A DNA stretch of 64,000 nt from VRUE01 sp963698085 (GTDB lineage Bacteria > Actinomycetota > Thermoleophilia > Solirubrobacterales > 70-9): NCBI GenBank assembly GCA_963698085.1, contig OY969122.1, positions 1,798,001-1,862,000 of the forward strand, given 5' to 3'. A program made the position numbers and the translations under genes. Below, one piece after another: positions 53,997 to 63,948 of this stretch (position 1 is the stretch's first letter; each line of letters opens with the position of its first letter). The notes below the pieces were generated by a model. It was not told the DNA's origin, did no database searches, and saw only the letters and a program-made list of their open reading frames with translations.

Positions 53997-56407
53997 TCGG
54001 GTTTCCGCTGCGCTACGCGAGGCGGAACGTCCTGATCGGGCCGGCCGGCGAGGCCGCCGCGCTCTACCGCGCCGCGACGATCGCCTACCCCTTCCTTCCC
54101 CCGGCGGAGAAGTGGGGGCTGCTGCGGCGGCTTGAGCGCTTCGCCCACCTGGCCGGTGCCGACTTCTCGATCTGGCGGGTCCAGCGAGCCTACCCGGCAG
54201 AGCGCTACGCGCCCGATCTCGCCGACCTCGCCGACGAGCGCCACGCCGACGCCGAGGGGTGGCAGCGCTACCTGGAAGGCCACGAGGCGCGGCTGCGCGA
54301 GCTCCGCTCCCACGTTCCCGAGGTCTACATCGCCGTCTCGCTGGTCGGGGGCGGCGCCGGCCCGAGCGCCCTGCACTCCTTCAGCCGCCTCCGCCGCCGG
54401 GTCGAGGAGCTGGCCGGCGTCGGCGCGCCGCAGCCGATCTCGGGCTCCGAGCTGGAGGCGCTGGCGGCCGTCGAGCAGCGGACCTTCGATCGCCTCAGCG
54501 GGGCGATCGCCCTGGAGCGGGCATCGACGGAGGAGCTGCACTGGCTGCTTCGCCGCGCGGCCTGTCGCGGCGTCGCCGAGCCCGCAAGCGATCCCCACTG
54601 GCAGCCCGACGCCTTGGTCGTCGCCGCGCCCGGCGGGTCGGTCGCCTACGAGCCACTGGAGTCCGAGCTTTGGCGCTGCGCCAACGCGCCCGCGACCGAG
54701 CATCCCGGCGAGCCGCCTTCGCTGGTGGTCGAGGCTGAGGAGGGCACCTCCTGCCAAGCGTTCCTCTGCGCCGGCTCGCTCGCAGAGGAGGCCGAGTTTC
54801 CCGGCGCCGCCGAGATCCTTTTCGGCCCGGCAGAAGACGCCGGCTTCCCGGTCGACGCCGTCCTGCACGCCCAATGGGTCGGCAACCGCGAAGCGCTCGG
54901 CCAGGTGCGCAAGCGCATCCTCGACGTCGAGCACGCTTACCGCGAGCAGATGGAGGGCGCGAGCGGCCCCGGCGTCCTCGCCGAGGAGGACCGCGAGCTC
55001 GCCCGCGAGTACGAGGCGATCTTGCAGTCCTCGGCGCACCCGCCGATGCTGCGGGCCTCGATCTCCCTCGCGGTCGGCGCCCCTGATCGCGAGGAGCTGG
55101 AGCGCCGGGTCGGGGCGCTCCGCGAGCGCTTCGGCGACGTGGCGCTGCACCGCCCGCGCGGCCTCCAGCACGCCCTCTTTGCCGACCACCTGCCCCAGCC
55201 CGGCGGCGGCTCGGTGCCCGACTACGTCCAGCAGATGACGGTCGAGCAGTTCGGCGCGGCGGTGCCGATCGCGACCGCGCACGTCGGCTCGACCGAGGGC
55301 ATCTACATCGGCTTCTCCCCGAGTGGCGCCGCCCGCCCCGTCTTCTATGACCCGACCGAGGCGCCGCGCGAGGCGCGCGCCTCGGCGGTGCTGCTCGCCG
55401 GGACGCTCGGCTCGGGCAAGACGATCGCCGCCCAGTCGATCGCCTTCGCCGCCCAGCGCCGGGGCTCGCTGGTCGTTGACTTCGACCCCAAGCCCGACCA
55501 CGGCCTGGATCGGGTCGCCGAGCTGGAGGGAGAGGTCGAGGTCGTCGAGCTTTCGGGCGACCCCGAGCACCGGGGCAAGCTCGACCCGCTCGCGATCGGG
55601 CTGCCCGAGCTCCGCGAGGAGCTGGCCTCCAGCTACCTGCTGGAGCTGCTGCGCGACCCGCCGCCCTCCTGGGAGGTCGCGATCGACCGCGCCGTCCGCG
55701 ACGCGGTCCGGGCCGGCGAGCGCAGCCTGCGCGGGGTGATCGAGCGGCTTCGCTCGGCCGAGTCCGAGGCGGGCCGTGAGGCGGCCGAGGCGCTGGACGT
55801 GCTCTCGGACTTCGGGCTCGCCCGGCTGGGATTCGGGAGCGGCGAGGCCGAGCCGATCGAGGTCAAGCGGTCGGTAATCACGATCCGCACTCCGGGGCTG
55901 AGCCTGCCCGACCCCGGCGCCTCGCGCGAGACCTACACCCGCATCGAGCGCGTCTCGGTGGCGACGCTCTCCCTGGTCGCCGCCCTGGCGCTGCGGCTGA
56001 TCGCGGGGGATCGCAGCCGCCACAAGGTGGTCGTCCTAGACGAGGCGTGGTTCCTGCTCGCCTCGACGCAGGGCCGCTCGCTGCTCAACCGGATCATCCG
56101 GCTCGGCCGCGCCCTGAACGCGACCGTGCTGGTCGCGACCCAGCGCCTCGCCGACCTCGGCGAGCTGGCCGAGCTGTTCGGCGTCTACTTCCTGTTCGGC
56201 CAGGAGACCGACGCCGAGGCGCGGGCGGGGATCGCGCAGATCGGCCTCGATGCCGACGACGGCGCCGCCCGCGCCCGCCTGCGCGAATACCGCCGGGGCC
56301 TTTGCCTGATGCGCGATCTCGACGGGCGGGTCGGAGAGCTGGGCTTCGACCTCGCCCCAGAGCACCTGGCCGCACTCGACAACACCCCGAGGGCGGCGGT
56401 CGCATGA
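53993..56407 (+). CDS. VirB4/TcpF-like conjugation ATPase
   Basis: 804 aa, GTG overlapping the previous stop. The first ~430 residues are a family-specific N-terminal domain. The motor has Walker A LLAGTLGSGKTIAAQ at about residue 471, LVVDFDPKPDHGL, Walker B HKVVVLDEAWFLLAS at about 678, and the late ATQRLADLGELAELFGVYFLFGQET motif typical of VirB4. Energises assembly of the transfer channel. ATGA overlap with the VirB6-like gene. Confidence 0.9.
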   Translation: MIGFPLRYARRNVLIGPAGEAAALYRAATIAYPFLPPAEKWGLLRRLERFAHLAGADFSIWRVQRAYPAERYAPDLADLADERHADAEGWQRYLEGHEARLRELRSHVPEVYIAVSLVGGGAGPSALHSFSRLRRRVEELAGVGAPQPISGSELEALAAVEQRTFDRLSGAIALERASTEELHWLLRRAACRGVAEPASDPHWQPDALVVAAPGGSVAYEPLESELWRCANAPATEHPGEPPSLVVEAEEGTSCQAFLCAGSLAEEAEFPGAAEILFGPAEDAGFPVDAVLHAQWVGNREALGQVRKRILDVEHAYREQMEGASGPGVLAEEDRELAREYEAILQSSAHPPMLRASISLAVGAPDREELERRVGALRERFGDVALHRPRGLQHALFADHLPQPGGGSVPDYVQQMTVEQFGAAVPIATAHVGSTEGIYIGFSPSGAARPVFYDPTEAPREARASAVLLAGTLGSGKTIAAQSIAFAAQRRGSLVVDFDPKPDHGLDRVAELEGEVEVVELSGDPEHRGKLDPLAIGLPELREELASSYLLELLRDPPPSWEVAIDRAVRDAVRAGERSLRGVIERLRSAESEAGREAAEALDVLSDFGLARLGFGSGEAEPIEVKRSVITIRTPGLSLPDPGASRETYTRIERVSVATLSLVAALALRLIAGDRSRHKVVVLDEAWFLLASTQGRSLLNRIIRLGRALNATVLVATQRLADLGELAELFGVYFLFGQETDAEARAGIAQIGLDADDGAARARLREYRRGLCLMRDLDGRVGELGFDLAPEHLAALDNTPRAAVA

Positions 56408-58548
56408 CCGGGCGGCGCCGATGGCGGCGACGAGTCACGGTGACGCTCGCGCTGGGCGCGCTGATCCTGCTCCTCGGCCATCCGGTTGCGGGCGCGGCCA
56501 GCGATGTCTGGGGCAACGTCGGACCCTCGCCCCAGGTTGGCGGCGAAGGGATCGCCGGGCGCTACCCGCTCACCCACTACTCGCTCGACCAGCACTTCGA
56601 CTTCATCTCGGCGTCGCTGACCGACGTGGACGTCTCCGGCGTCCCGCCGATGATCGCCTTCTTCTTCGCCTCGATTCTCTGGCTGGCGACCAGCTTCCTG
56701 GCGAACCTGCTCATCACCCTTTTCAGCTTCGCCTTCAGCCTCGACCTGGTCAACGGCTCGCAGGCCACCGGCGGCGCCGGGGCGCTCGCGCCCGTCTCGC
56801 GCGCGATCCACTCGATCTATGCCGATGTCCTCGGCGAGCCGTGGCTTGTGCTCGCGATCGCGGTCGCCGGCATCTGGGCGATGTGGCGAGCGCTGGTGCA
56901 GCGCCGCTACTCCGAGACGGCCGGAACGCTCGGGCTCTCCCTGATCTACGTCGTCGCGGCGCTGTTCTTCGTCGCCCAGCCGGGGGCGACGATCGGGGCC
57001 GTCTCCAAGTGGACGAACCAGATGTCTGGGGCGTTCCTGTCGATCTCCTCCCATGGCGACCCGTCGAGCGCCCGGCAGGCGAAGGAGGACACGGCAAACG
57101 AGCTGTTCGACCAGCTCGTCTTCAAGCCCTGGGTCGTCCTCAACTTCGGCGGGCTCGAACATTGCGTCGTCGCCGGCACCGGCTCGGCGGACTCCGATCC
57201 CGAGTCGGTCGCGGTGCGGCCGCTCTCCTCCAGCCCCGACCGCGATGCCGCGCTCGCCCGGCGCCTGCGGGCCGGGACCGAGATCACCGCGGACGGCAAG
57301 GTCTGCGTCAACAACGCGAACAAGTACGCGGCCCGCTTCCTGCGCTACAGCAACGGCGCCGAGGACATGGACGAGCGGGGCGCCGAGTACGACGCCCTGA
57401 ACGACGGCGACGCCTCCAGCCTCGCCGACGCCGAGAGGACCGGCTACCGCCTCGGCGCCGCCGACAAGCCCGCGACCGACGCGATGGAGGAGGGCGGCCA
57501 GTACCAGCGGCTGCTGCTGTCGCTTGTCCTGTTCTTCGGCGAGCTCGGCGCCTTCCTGCTACTGGGGGCGCTCTCGATCGGGGTGATCCTCGCCCAAGTC
57601 CTGCTGCTGCTCCTGCTCGCCTTCAGCCCGGTCGCGCTGATCGCGGCGGTGATCCCCGGTCGCGGCCATGACTTCTTCAAGGGCTGGCTGGAGAAGCTGG
57701 CTGGCTACCTGCTGCGTAAGGCCGCCTACTCGTTGATCTTGGCGATCCTGCTCGCGGTCAACGGGGCGCTTGGGGCCGCGACCGCCCAGCTCGGCTGGCT
57801 GATGTCCTTCGGCCTCCAGTCGCTTTTCTTCTGGGCGGTTTTCCTCCAGCGGAAGACCCTCACCGACAGCCTGATCGGGATCGTGACCGGGCCGAAGGCT
57901 CCGGGGCGCGACGCCTCGCTGAAGCTGCTCTCGGTCTACGCGGGCGGGCGCATCGCCGGGCGGCTCTCGCGACCGCTGCGGCGTGGCGCCCGCTCGGTGT
58001 CGGGCGCGCCGGGTCGCCTGGCTGGCGCCGTTCGCCGGGGCGGGGAGCGCGACCCGCGCCGGGCTCCGCGGTTCGGCACCCGCTACAGCGCCCCGGTCGG
58101 CGGCGGGGTGCCCGCCCTCGACGCGCCGGGGCCGGCAGCCCGCCCCCGCCCAGCTGCTCGGGGCGGCGAGGCCGAGAAGGACAACTCGGACTCTTCGACT
58201 CCCGCGGCCGGCGCCCCAGTGGCCGGCGGCGCTGCCGCGAAAGGCGAGAGCAGGCGCAAGCGCAAGGCGCGGGAGGCGACGGCCTCCGAGACGTCACCGC
58301 GGGAGTCGCGCCCCGAGAAGGCGAAGTCGGGGCGCTCTCTCCAGCGTGAGGGCAAGCCGCCTGTCGGCCAGCGAACTCGCAAGGGATCCCCGGCGAGTGA
58401 GAGTGAAGGCGATCTCGGCGCGGAGCTGCGCGCCGAGCGCGAGCGGAGCCAGGAGAGGCCGCCTGCCTCTGGGGCCAAGCCCGACCGAGACCGTGACCCC
58501 GCGCCACCCAAGCGCAAGCGCCGCTGGCGGAAAGGGGGCTCGCGATGA
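56404..58548 (+). CDS. VirB6/TrbL-like polytopic conjugation protein
   Basis: 714 aa, ATG at 56404 (a longer open frame to 56047 overlaps the ATPase and is not used). A signal-like start (VTVTLALGALILLLGHPVAGAAS), an exposed segment, then about six to eight helices in two blocks (IAFFFASILWLATSFLANLLITLFSF; LLLSLVLFFGELGAFLLLGALSIGVILAQVLLLLLLAF; AYSLILAILLAVNGALG). A ~210-residue charged Arg/Ala/Pro/Ser tail follows. The layout fits the TcpH/VirB6 channel subunit. ATGA overlap with the lysozyme gene. Confidence 0.82.
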   Translation: MTGRRRWRRRVTVTLALGALILLLGHPVAGAASDVWGNVGPSPQVGGEGIAGRYPLTHYSLDQHFDFISASLTDVDVSGVPPMIAFFFASILWLATSFLANLLITLFSFAFSLDLVNGSQATGGAGALAPVSRAIHSIYADVLGEPWLVLAIAVAGIWAMWRALVQRRYSETAGTLGLSLIYVVAALFFVAQPGATIGAVSKWTNQMSGAFLSISSHGDPSSARQAKEDTANELFDQLVFKPWVVLNFGGLEHCVVAGTGSADSDPESVAVRPLSSSPDRDAALARRLRAGTEITADGKVCVNNANKYAARFLRYSNGAEDMDERGAEYDALNDGDASSLADAERTGYRLGAADKPATDAMEEGGQYQRLLLSLVLFFGELGAFLLLGALSIGVILAQVLLLLLLAFSPVALIAAVIPGRGHDFFKGWLEKLAGYLLRKAAYSLILAILLAVNGALGAATAQLGWLMSFGLQSLFFWAVFLQRKTLTDSLIGIVTGPKAPGRDASLKLLSVYAGGRIAGRLSRPLRRGARSVSGAPGRLAGAVRRGGERDPRRAPRFGTRYSAPVGGGVPALDAPGPAARPRPAARGGEAEKDNSDSSTPAAGAPVAGGAAAKGESRRKRKAREATASETSPRESRPEKAKSGRSLQREGKPPVGQRTRKGSPASESEGDLGAELRAERERSQERPPASGAKPDRDRDPAPPKRKRRWRKGGSR

Positions 58549-59789
58549 GTGCCCGGCGCCGTCGCGGCGGCTCGATCCTCGCGCTCCTCGCAACCGGCAT
58601 CTTCGCGGTGGCGGTCGTCTCGGTCGTCGGGACGGTGATGGCGATCCTCGGCTCGGAGATCGCCTGCATGGGCGGGGGCGGCTCGGCCTTCGCCGCCCCG
58701 GCGACGCGCGCCGCCGTGCGCGACATTCCACCCGGCCGGCTGCGCGTCTTTCAGGCGGCGGGCCGGCGCATCGACATCGACTGGCGCTTCCTCGCCGCGA
58801 TCGGCGAGCAGGAGTGCGGCGAAGGCAACTGCGCCGGGGTAAACAGCAGCGGTTGCGCCGGGCCGATGCAGATCGGCTACGTGCGGGGGTCGGCGTGCAG
58901 CCCCGGATCGGGGCCGACGATCTGGGAGCTGTACCGGGTCGATGGCGACGGCGACGGCGTCACCGACGTCAACAACCCCGCCGACGCGATCTTCACCGCC
59001 GCCCGCATCCTGCGGAAGGAGAAGGGTGCGCCGTCGGCCGGCGGCTCCTATGCCGGCTACCGGGAGGCGGCCTGCGGCTACTACGGCGCCTGCGCCGATG
59101 GCGCCGCCAACTACGCCGATGAGGTGATGGCCCGCGCCGTCTCCTACGGCTTCGACGGCAAAGGATCGCCGCTGCCGTCCAGCCAAGCGGCGGCCGAGCC
59201 CGCCGCCAATGGCGGCGGCTCGGGCTGCGGGTCGAGCTCCGCGGCCGGGGCGAGCGGTAACGAGATCGTTCGCATCGCGCAGAGCCAGCTCGGCACCCCC
59301 GAGGACCCGCCGGGAACGAACTGCAACCCCTACGGGCCGTGCGTCGAATGGTGCTCGCTGTTCGTCGCCTGGGTCTGGAAGCGGGCCGGCGTCCCGCTGG
59401 AGGGCAACACCGCGACCTACGCCTACTCGGGCACCGTCTACGAATGGGCCGAGGCCCATGAAGGCGGCGGGCTGACCGGCACCACCGCCCCCGGCGAGCC
59501 ACCCTTCTCGACTGCCGATCCCAACGGCGCCCGCGCCCTGCCGCCGACCGCGACGCCGGCCCCCGGCGACGCTGTCCTCTACGGCAGCGGCCCGACTGAC
59601 TCGGACCACATCGGCATCGTCGAGCGCGTCTTCCCCGGCGGGCAGATCACGACGATCGACGGCAACTTCGGGAACCGGGTCGCCCGCTCCGGCCCGTTCC
59701 TTCCCTCGCAGGCCGTGGCCTACGGGATGCCGGCGCCGATCTTCGGCTACGCCCACCCGCCGAGCACCGAGGACCGCGCCGATGGCTGA
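58545..59789 (+). CDS. Lytic transglycosylase plus CHAP amidase (VirB1/TcpG-like)
   Basis: 414 aa, ATG overlapping the previous stop. One N-terminal helix (SILALLATGIFAVAVVSVVG). An SLT lysozyme-like domain lies at about 70-190 (FLAAIGEQECGEGNCAGVNSSGCAGPMQIGY with catalytic Glu, DAIFTAARILR, YAGYREAACGYYG). A CHAP domain lies at about 245-400 (VRIAQSQLG, CVEWCSLFVAWVWKRAGVP with catalytic Cys, PAPGDAVLYGSG, HIGIVERVF with catalytic His). Opens peptidoglycan for the channel. Confidence 0.93.
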   Translation: MSARRRRGGSILALLATGIFAVAVVSVVGTVMAILGSEIACMGGGGSAFAAPATRAAVRDIPPGRLRVFQAAGRRIDIDWRFLAAIGEQECGEGNCAGVNSSGCAGPMQIGYVRGSACSPGSGPTIWELYRVDGDGDGVTDVNNPADAIFTAARILRKEKGAPSAGGSYAGYREAACGYYGACADGAANYADEVMARAVSYGFDGKGSPLPSSQAAAEPAANGGGSGCGSSSAAGASGNEIVRIAQSQLGTPEDPPGTNCNPYGPCVEWCSLFVAWVWKRAGVPLEGNTATYAYSGTVYEWAEAHEGGGLTGTTAPGEPPFSTADPNGARALPPTATPAPGDAVLYGSGPTDSDHIGIVERVFPGGQITTIDGNFGNRVARSGPFLPSQAVAYGMPAPIFGYAHPPSTEDRADG

Positions 59790-60297
59790 CCGGCTTCGCG
59801 CCTTCCTCGACCACCCGCTCGACCCGAGCGCGGCGCGGGCGATCCTGGCCTTCGCCAGCGCGATCCTGCTGGGGCTCGCGGCGCTGTTCGTGCTCGCCGG
59901 CAGCGAAGCCGAGCGGCCGACCTCGCAGGAGGGCCGCCCGGCGGCGACCTCGCCATCCGTGCCCGTCGCCCCGGTCGAGGAGGTCGAAGACGAAGGGGCC
60001 GAGCATCGCCCGCCGGGCCGCCCGCAGGACCCCCAGGACGTGGAGGGCAGCGCTGCCGCCCAGCGCGCCGGCCGCGCCCTGCGGTCGCACCGGGCGCTCC
60101 AGCACGTCCCGTACAGGCGCGGCGAGTTGGCGATCACCCTCGTCGGCGCCAGGGGCGACCGGGCAGTGCTGCGGGTGAGCGCCCCCAACCTGTCTTCAGC
60201 CCGCCACGGCTGGAGGGCCTTCCTCCGTCGCTACCACGATCGAGGCGAGGCATACATCGCCCGGTTCGTGGCCCCCGATGAGGGGAGGAGGCGATGA
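59782..60297 (+). CDS. Conjugation-operon membrane protein of unknown role
   Basis: 171 aa, ATG at 59782, 8-nt overlap. One helix (AILAFASAILLGLAALFVLAG), an acidic Pro-rich stretch, and a C-terminal basic domain (AGRALRSHRALQHVPYRRGELAITLVGARGDRAVLRVSAPNLSSARHGWRAFLRRYHDRGEAYIARF). Likely extracytoplasmic. ATGA overlap with the microprotein. Confidence 0.7.
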   Translation: MADRLRAFLDHPLDPSAARAILAFASAILLGLAALFVLAGSEAERPTSQEGRPAATSPSVPVAPVEEVEDEGAEHRPPGRPQDPQDVEGSAAAQRAGRALRSHRALQHVPYRRGELAITLVGARGDRAVLRVSAPNLSSARHGWRAFLRRYHDRGEAYIARFVAPDEGRRR

Positions 60298-60458
60298 GGT
60301 CCGGCGTCGTCTCGCTGGTCGCCTCGGCGGTCGGGTCGCTCGGCGCCTCACTGGTCGCAATTAATTTGCGCCGAAGGGCCGCTATGCCGCATCGCAGCGG
60401 CGAATGCGGCGCTGCGATTTTGCCGACAACACTCCGTGACTTCGAGGTCGGTGCATGA
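60294..60458 (+). CDS. 54-aa microprotein in the conjugation operon
   Basis: The ATG at 60294 overlaps the previous stop and its TGA overlaps the next ATG (60455), so it lies exactly in the translational chain. The N-terminus is weakly hydrophobic (RSGVVSLVASAVGSLGASLVAI), followed by NLRRRAAMPHRSGECGAAI. It is too small for usual calling. No homologue recognised. The 4-nt overlaps on both sides argue that it is translated. Confidence 0.65.
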   Translation: MRSGVVSLVASAVGSLGASLVAINLRRRAAMPHRSGECGAAILPTTLRDFEVGA

Positions 60459-63076
60459 CCTCAAGGAAGCACTCCGATCCGCGGCCGCTGCTCGCGATCG
60501 TCGCTGCCCTGGTCGCGCTCTCCATCTCGTCGGCCATCTCGAACCTCGAAGCCGGGGCGGTCCTCGATCTCGCGGAGCGGTTCGCCCCCCTCGCGCTCGG
60601 GGCCGTCGCTATCGCCTCCGCGCTGGCTCCACAGCGCATCATTGCCACCCGCCGAACCCTGCGATCACGGCGGCTGGCGGCCATCGTTCCGGCCGACGAG
60701 TTCGACGCGAAACCCGATGTCGTTCTCGCCTTCGCCGCCCAGCTCGCAGCAAGTGAGCGGAGCATCGCCGGCTCGATGGATCGCAGGGCAAGCGCCCTGC
60801 GGGTGCAGCTCGCCTGCGATCAGGAGCGCCGGCTCGTCTACCTGATCGAAGTACCGGATCGCGCCGCCGGGTTGCTGCGTGCAGCGCTTCGCTCATATGA
60901 AGGCGTCGAGCTGCGATCTGCCGAGGAGGCGCTGGTCGCCAGCGGGAACCGCGCCGGGGAGGAGGAGGTCAACCTCCGAACCGAGCTGGTGCTCGCCCAT
61001 CCGAGCATCGAGCCGCTGGCCCGGCCCGAGGGCGATCCCGATCCGTTGCAGGCGTTCGCCGCGGCGATGGCCGCCCTACGGCCCGAACGGGGGGAGGCGG
61101 CGACCGTCTGCGTAGACCTGCTGCCGGCTACCGGCCGGCGCCGCAGTCGGCTTCGTCGCCGCCTGAGCCGCCAGGCTCGGCGGCGCCATCGGGAGGGGCC
61201 GCGGTGGGGCGAGCTGCTCGGCGCCGAGCATCGCGGCCGGGACCGAGCCCAGCCCGACGAGCTGGTCGACCGGCGCCTCGTCGGACAGGCCCTCGACGCG
61301 AAGCTCCGCGATTCGGGGCCGCTGTTTGAGGCGCAGGTTCTCCTCCGCTGCCAGGCCCCCAACCGCCCGCGGGCGAAGGCCATGACGAAGCAAATGCTCG
61401 CGGCCTTTGAGCCGTTGACTGATCGCAACTGGCTTCGGGCTTCGGGCCTGCCGGTGCTCGGTGTCGCCTTCCTCGGCTCCGACCTTCCTCTCCGACGCGG
61501 CAGTTTCGACCGCCGCCTCGCCACCGGCTACTTCCGGCCAGCGCGGAAGATGATCCTGACGGCGCGCGAGGTGGCCGGCTTCTTGAAGCCGCCGACCGTC
61601 AACTGCCGAGCCGAGAACGTCCTGCGATCCGGCGCCCTGCTGGCGCCGCCTCCGCCGCTCCCGTCCTTCGATCCGAAACGGAGAGACCTGATCCCTCTCG
61701 GGATGGTCAGCGGCGATGAGGGCGAGCGCCTGGTCGGGGTGCGCGTCGCCGACACGTTCTTCAGCTACACCGCGGGCCGCTCGCGCTACGGCAAGACCGA
61801 GCTGGCGATCGTGCAGTTCGTCCACCTCGTCCGCTCCGGTTACGGCGGCTTCTTCCTCGACCCCCACGGCGACGCCCTCGATCGGATCGCGCCCTACCTC
61901 GCCGAGCCCGGCGTCGCCGAGCGCGTCGTTCGCATTGACCTGCGGCCCGGCGCCTCTCTCGACGGGCTGCCGGGCTGGAACCTCTTTGGGGTCGCCGGGG
62001 CCGATCCGGTCGAAGCCGAGGCGCGGGTCGAGGCGGTAGTCGACGCCTTCGCTTCTGCGCTCGAATGGGGCGAGCGATCGACCCGCGCGATCAACCTCAC
62101 GACGCAGGCCGCCTCCGCGCTGGCGAGGATCGCGCCGGTCCTCGCCGAGGACGACCTGGCGCCGACGATCTTCCAGATTCCGACGCTGCTGAGCGACGCC
62201 AAGTGGCGGGAAGACGTTTTGCCCTTCCTCCCGCAAGCCTCTCAGCGCTTTTGGCGGGACCGCTTTCCGCTGCTCGCGACCGACGCGATCACGCCGGTCA
62301 CGAACATGATCGACCGGCTGCGGGCATCCAGCGCGATCACTGCGCTGCTCGGTCAAGCCCGCACCACCTACCGAGTCCGCGAGGCAATGGACGAGGGGCT
62401 GATCGTGCTCGCCTGTCCCGGCGCCGGGGGCACCCGCGACCGGCTCGTCGCCAACCTTCTCGTCTTCGATCTCTTCCATGCCGCCCGCAGCCGCGCCGAG
62501 CTGGCGCCGGGCGATCGACGGCTTTTCTGGCCCTTCTTCGATGAGGTGCAGAGCTACGACGGCGCCGCCTCGGGCAACCTCGCTGCACTGCTTGAGCAGA
62601 GCGCGAAGTTCGGGCTGCGGGCGCACTTCCTCAATCAGAACCCCGAGCGACTGAGTCCGGCGACCCTCAACGCGCTCCTTACGAACCGCTCGCACCTTCT
62701 CGCAAGCGCGCTGAACTCACACGCGGCGGCGCTGCTGACGAAGGAGTGGGCGGGTCAACCGAGCCCGGCGGCGCTGACCAAGCTCGATCGGTTCCGCTTT
62801 GCTGCCCAGGTCACCGACCGGGGCCGCGCGAGCCGTCCCTTCGGCCTCCGCGGAATCCGCCTCGAGGATGTCTTCGGCGCCGATCGCCGGCAGGCTCCGG
62901 CCGCTAAGAGCCGGGCGGCCGGATGCAGCGCGGCCGAGACGTTTACCCGGCTGGAGGAGCACGACGAGCGCATCCGGGCCAAGCTGCGGGAGGCAAGAGG
63001 ACGGCGGCGCGGGGGCCACGGATCATCCGGCTCGGCCTCGGGGCCGGTTCGCCATCAGCGGAAGGCGCCGGCATGA
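60455..63076 (+). CDS. Type IV coupling protein-like ATPase (TraD/HerA superfamily)
   Basis: 873 aa, ATG overlapping the microprotein stop. N-terminal membrane helices (LLAIVAALVALSISSAIS; APLALGAVAIASALAP). A middle domain is followed by Walker A YTAGRSRYGKTELAI at about residue 440, FFLDPHGDALDRIAPYL, Walker B LFWPFFDEVQSYDG at about 690, and LRAHFLNQNPERL. Ends in a basic tail. Drives DNA to the channel. ATGA overlap with the replication-relaxation gene. Confidence 0.88.
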   Translation: MTSRKHSDPRPLLAIVAALVALSISSAISNLEAGAVLDLAERFAPLALGAVAIASALAPQRIIATRRTLRSRRLAAIVPADEFDAKPDVVLAFAAQLAASERSIAGSMDRRASALRVQLACDQERRLVYLIEVPDRAAGLLRAALRSYEGVELRSAEEALVASGNRAGEEEVNLRTELVLAHPSIEPLARPEGDPDPLQAFAAAMAALRPERGEAATVCVDLLPATGRRRSRLRRRLSRQARRRHREGPRWGELLGAEHRGRDRAQPDELVDRRLVGQALDAKLRDSGPLFEAQVLLRCQAPNRPRAKAMTKQMLAAFEPLTDRNWLRASGLPVLGVAFLGSDLPLRRGSFDRRLATGYFRPARKMILTAREVAGFLKPPTVNCRAENVLRSGALLAPPPPLPSFDPKRRDLIPLGMVSGDEGERLVGVRVADTFFSYTAGRSRYGKTELAIVQFVHLVRSGYGGFFLDPHGDALDRIAPYLAEPGVAERVVRIDLRPGASLDGLPGWNLFGVAGADPVEAEARVEAVVDAFASALEWGERSTRAINLTTQAASALARIAPVLAEDDLAPTIFQIPTLLSDAKWREDVLPFLPQASQRFWRDRFPLLATDAITPVTNMIDRLRASSAITALLGQARTTYRVREAMDEGLIVLACPGAGGTRDRLVANLLVFDLFHAARSRAELAPGDRRLFWPFFDEVQSYDGAASGNLAALLEQSAKFGLRAHFLNQNPERLSPATLNALLTNRSHLLASALNSHAAALLTKEWAGQPSPAALTKLDRFRFAAQVTDRGRASRPFGLRGIRLEDVFGADRRQAPAAKSRAAGCSAAETFTRLEEHDERIRAKLREARGRRRGGHGSSGSASGPVRHQRKAPA

Positions 63077-63948
63077 GGACCAACGGCGGCTTCATGGAGG
63101 CGGAAATCCTCGGCTCGCTGGCCGAGCACCGCGTCCTTTCAACGCCGCAGATCCGAGCGATCCACCTGCCGGTCTACAGCCCGCGCACGGCTCAGCGGAC
63201 GATGGCCCGCCTCGGCGAGCGCGGCCTTGTGGCTTTCGCCAACCTGCCGGGGGTGCCGGGGGCGCCCCGCCGGCTTTGGTATCTGACCGAGGCCGGTGCC
63301 GGCGCTGCGCGGGATGCCGGCATGATCGACCGACTGCCGCGGCTGCTGAGCGCTGAGCAGGTCACCGGCCCCCTGCAAGCCCACACCCTCGCGGTCAACG
63401 ACGTGGGGATCGCTTTCCTCGCCGCGGCCCGCGAGCGGGGCGACGAATGCACCCCGACCTCTTGGCGGCACGAGGTCGGCCACCTCCTCAACGCCGGGCG
63501 AGGTCGGGCGCGTCGCTCGCTTATCGCCGACGCGGTTCTCACCTACGTCCGCATCGGTGCCGAGGAGGTGGTGGTCGAGCAGCGCTTCCTAGAGCTGGAT
63601 CGCGCCACGCTCTCGATCGACCGGCTGACCGCCGAGCTGAGCCGCTACGCCCGTCTATATAAGGCGACCGGCGCTGACGGCGAGCCCGCTTGGATCAAGC
63701 GCTACCCCTGGTTCCCGCCGATCCTCTGTGTCCTCGCCGGCAGGGAGCGGCCTGCGCTCGAACGCCGCCGGGAAACGGCGGTGGCGATGTTGAGCCGCGA
63801 CCGGGATCTCCTCGCCGCCCCGGAGGTCTCGATCCGCTTCTGCCTCGCCGAAGACCTCGCCGAGGCGGGGCCGTTCGAGCCGATCTTCATCGACTACCGC
63901 GAACCCGAGCGGCCGACCGACTGGCTGGTCGAGGAGCCGGGGGCATGA
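63073..63948 (+). CDS. Replication-relaxation family protein
   Basis: 291 aa, ATG at 63073 overlapping the previous stop. The N-terminal winged helix is typical: EAEILGSLAEHRVLSTPQIRAIHLPVYSPRTAQRTMARLGERGLV...RRLWYLTEAGAGAA. Then QAHTLAVNDVGIAFLAAARERG, SLIADAVLTYVRIGAEEVVVEQRFLELDRATLSIDRLTAELSRYARLYKA and LCVLAGRERPALERRRETAVAML. Usually found next to coupling ATPases in actinobacterial elements. Probably initiates transfer or replication. Confidence 0.88.
   Translation: MRTNGGFMEAEILGSLAEHRVLSTPQIRAIHLPVYSPRTAQRTMARLGERGLVAFANLPGVPGAPRRLWYLTEAGAGAARDAGMIDRLPRLLSAEQVTGPLQAHTLAVNDVGIAFLAAARERGDECTPTSWRHEVGHLLNAGRGRARRSLIADAVLTYVRIGAEEVVVEQRFLELDRATLSIDRLTAELSRYARLYKATGADGEPAWIKRYPWFPPILCVLAGRERPALERRRETAVAMLSRDRDLLAAPEVSIRFCLAEDLAEAGPFEPIFIDYREPERPTDWLVEEPGA

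Noticed and set aside
53924..56023. 699-aa minus-strand open frame opposite the VirB4-like gene
   Set aside because: Low-complexity Arg/Gly/Asp-rich translation typical of antisense frames; the plus strand carries the Walker motifs.
61076..62695. 539-aa minus-strand open frame opposite the coupling ATPase
   Set aside because: Antisense shadow without motifs.
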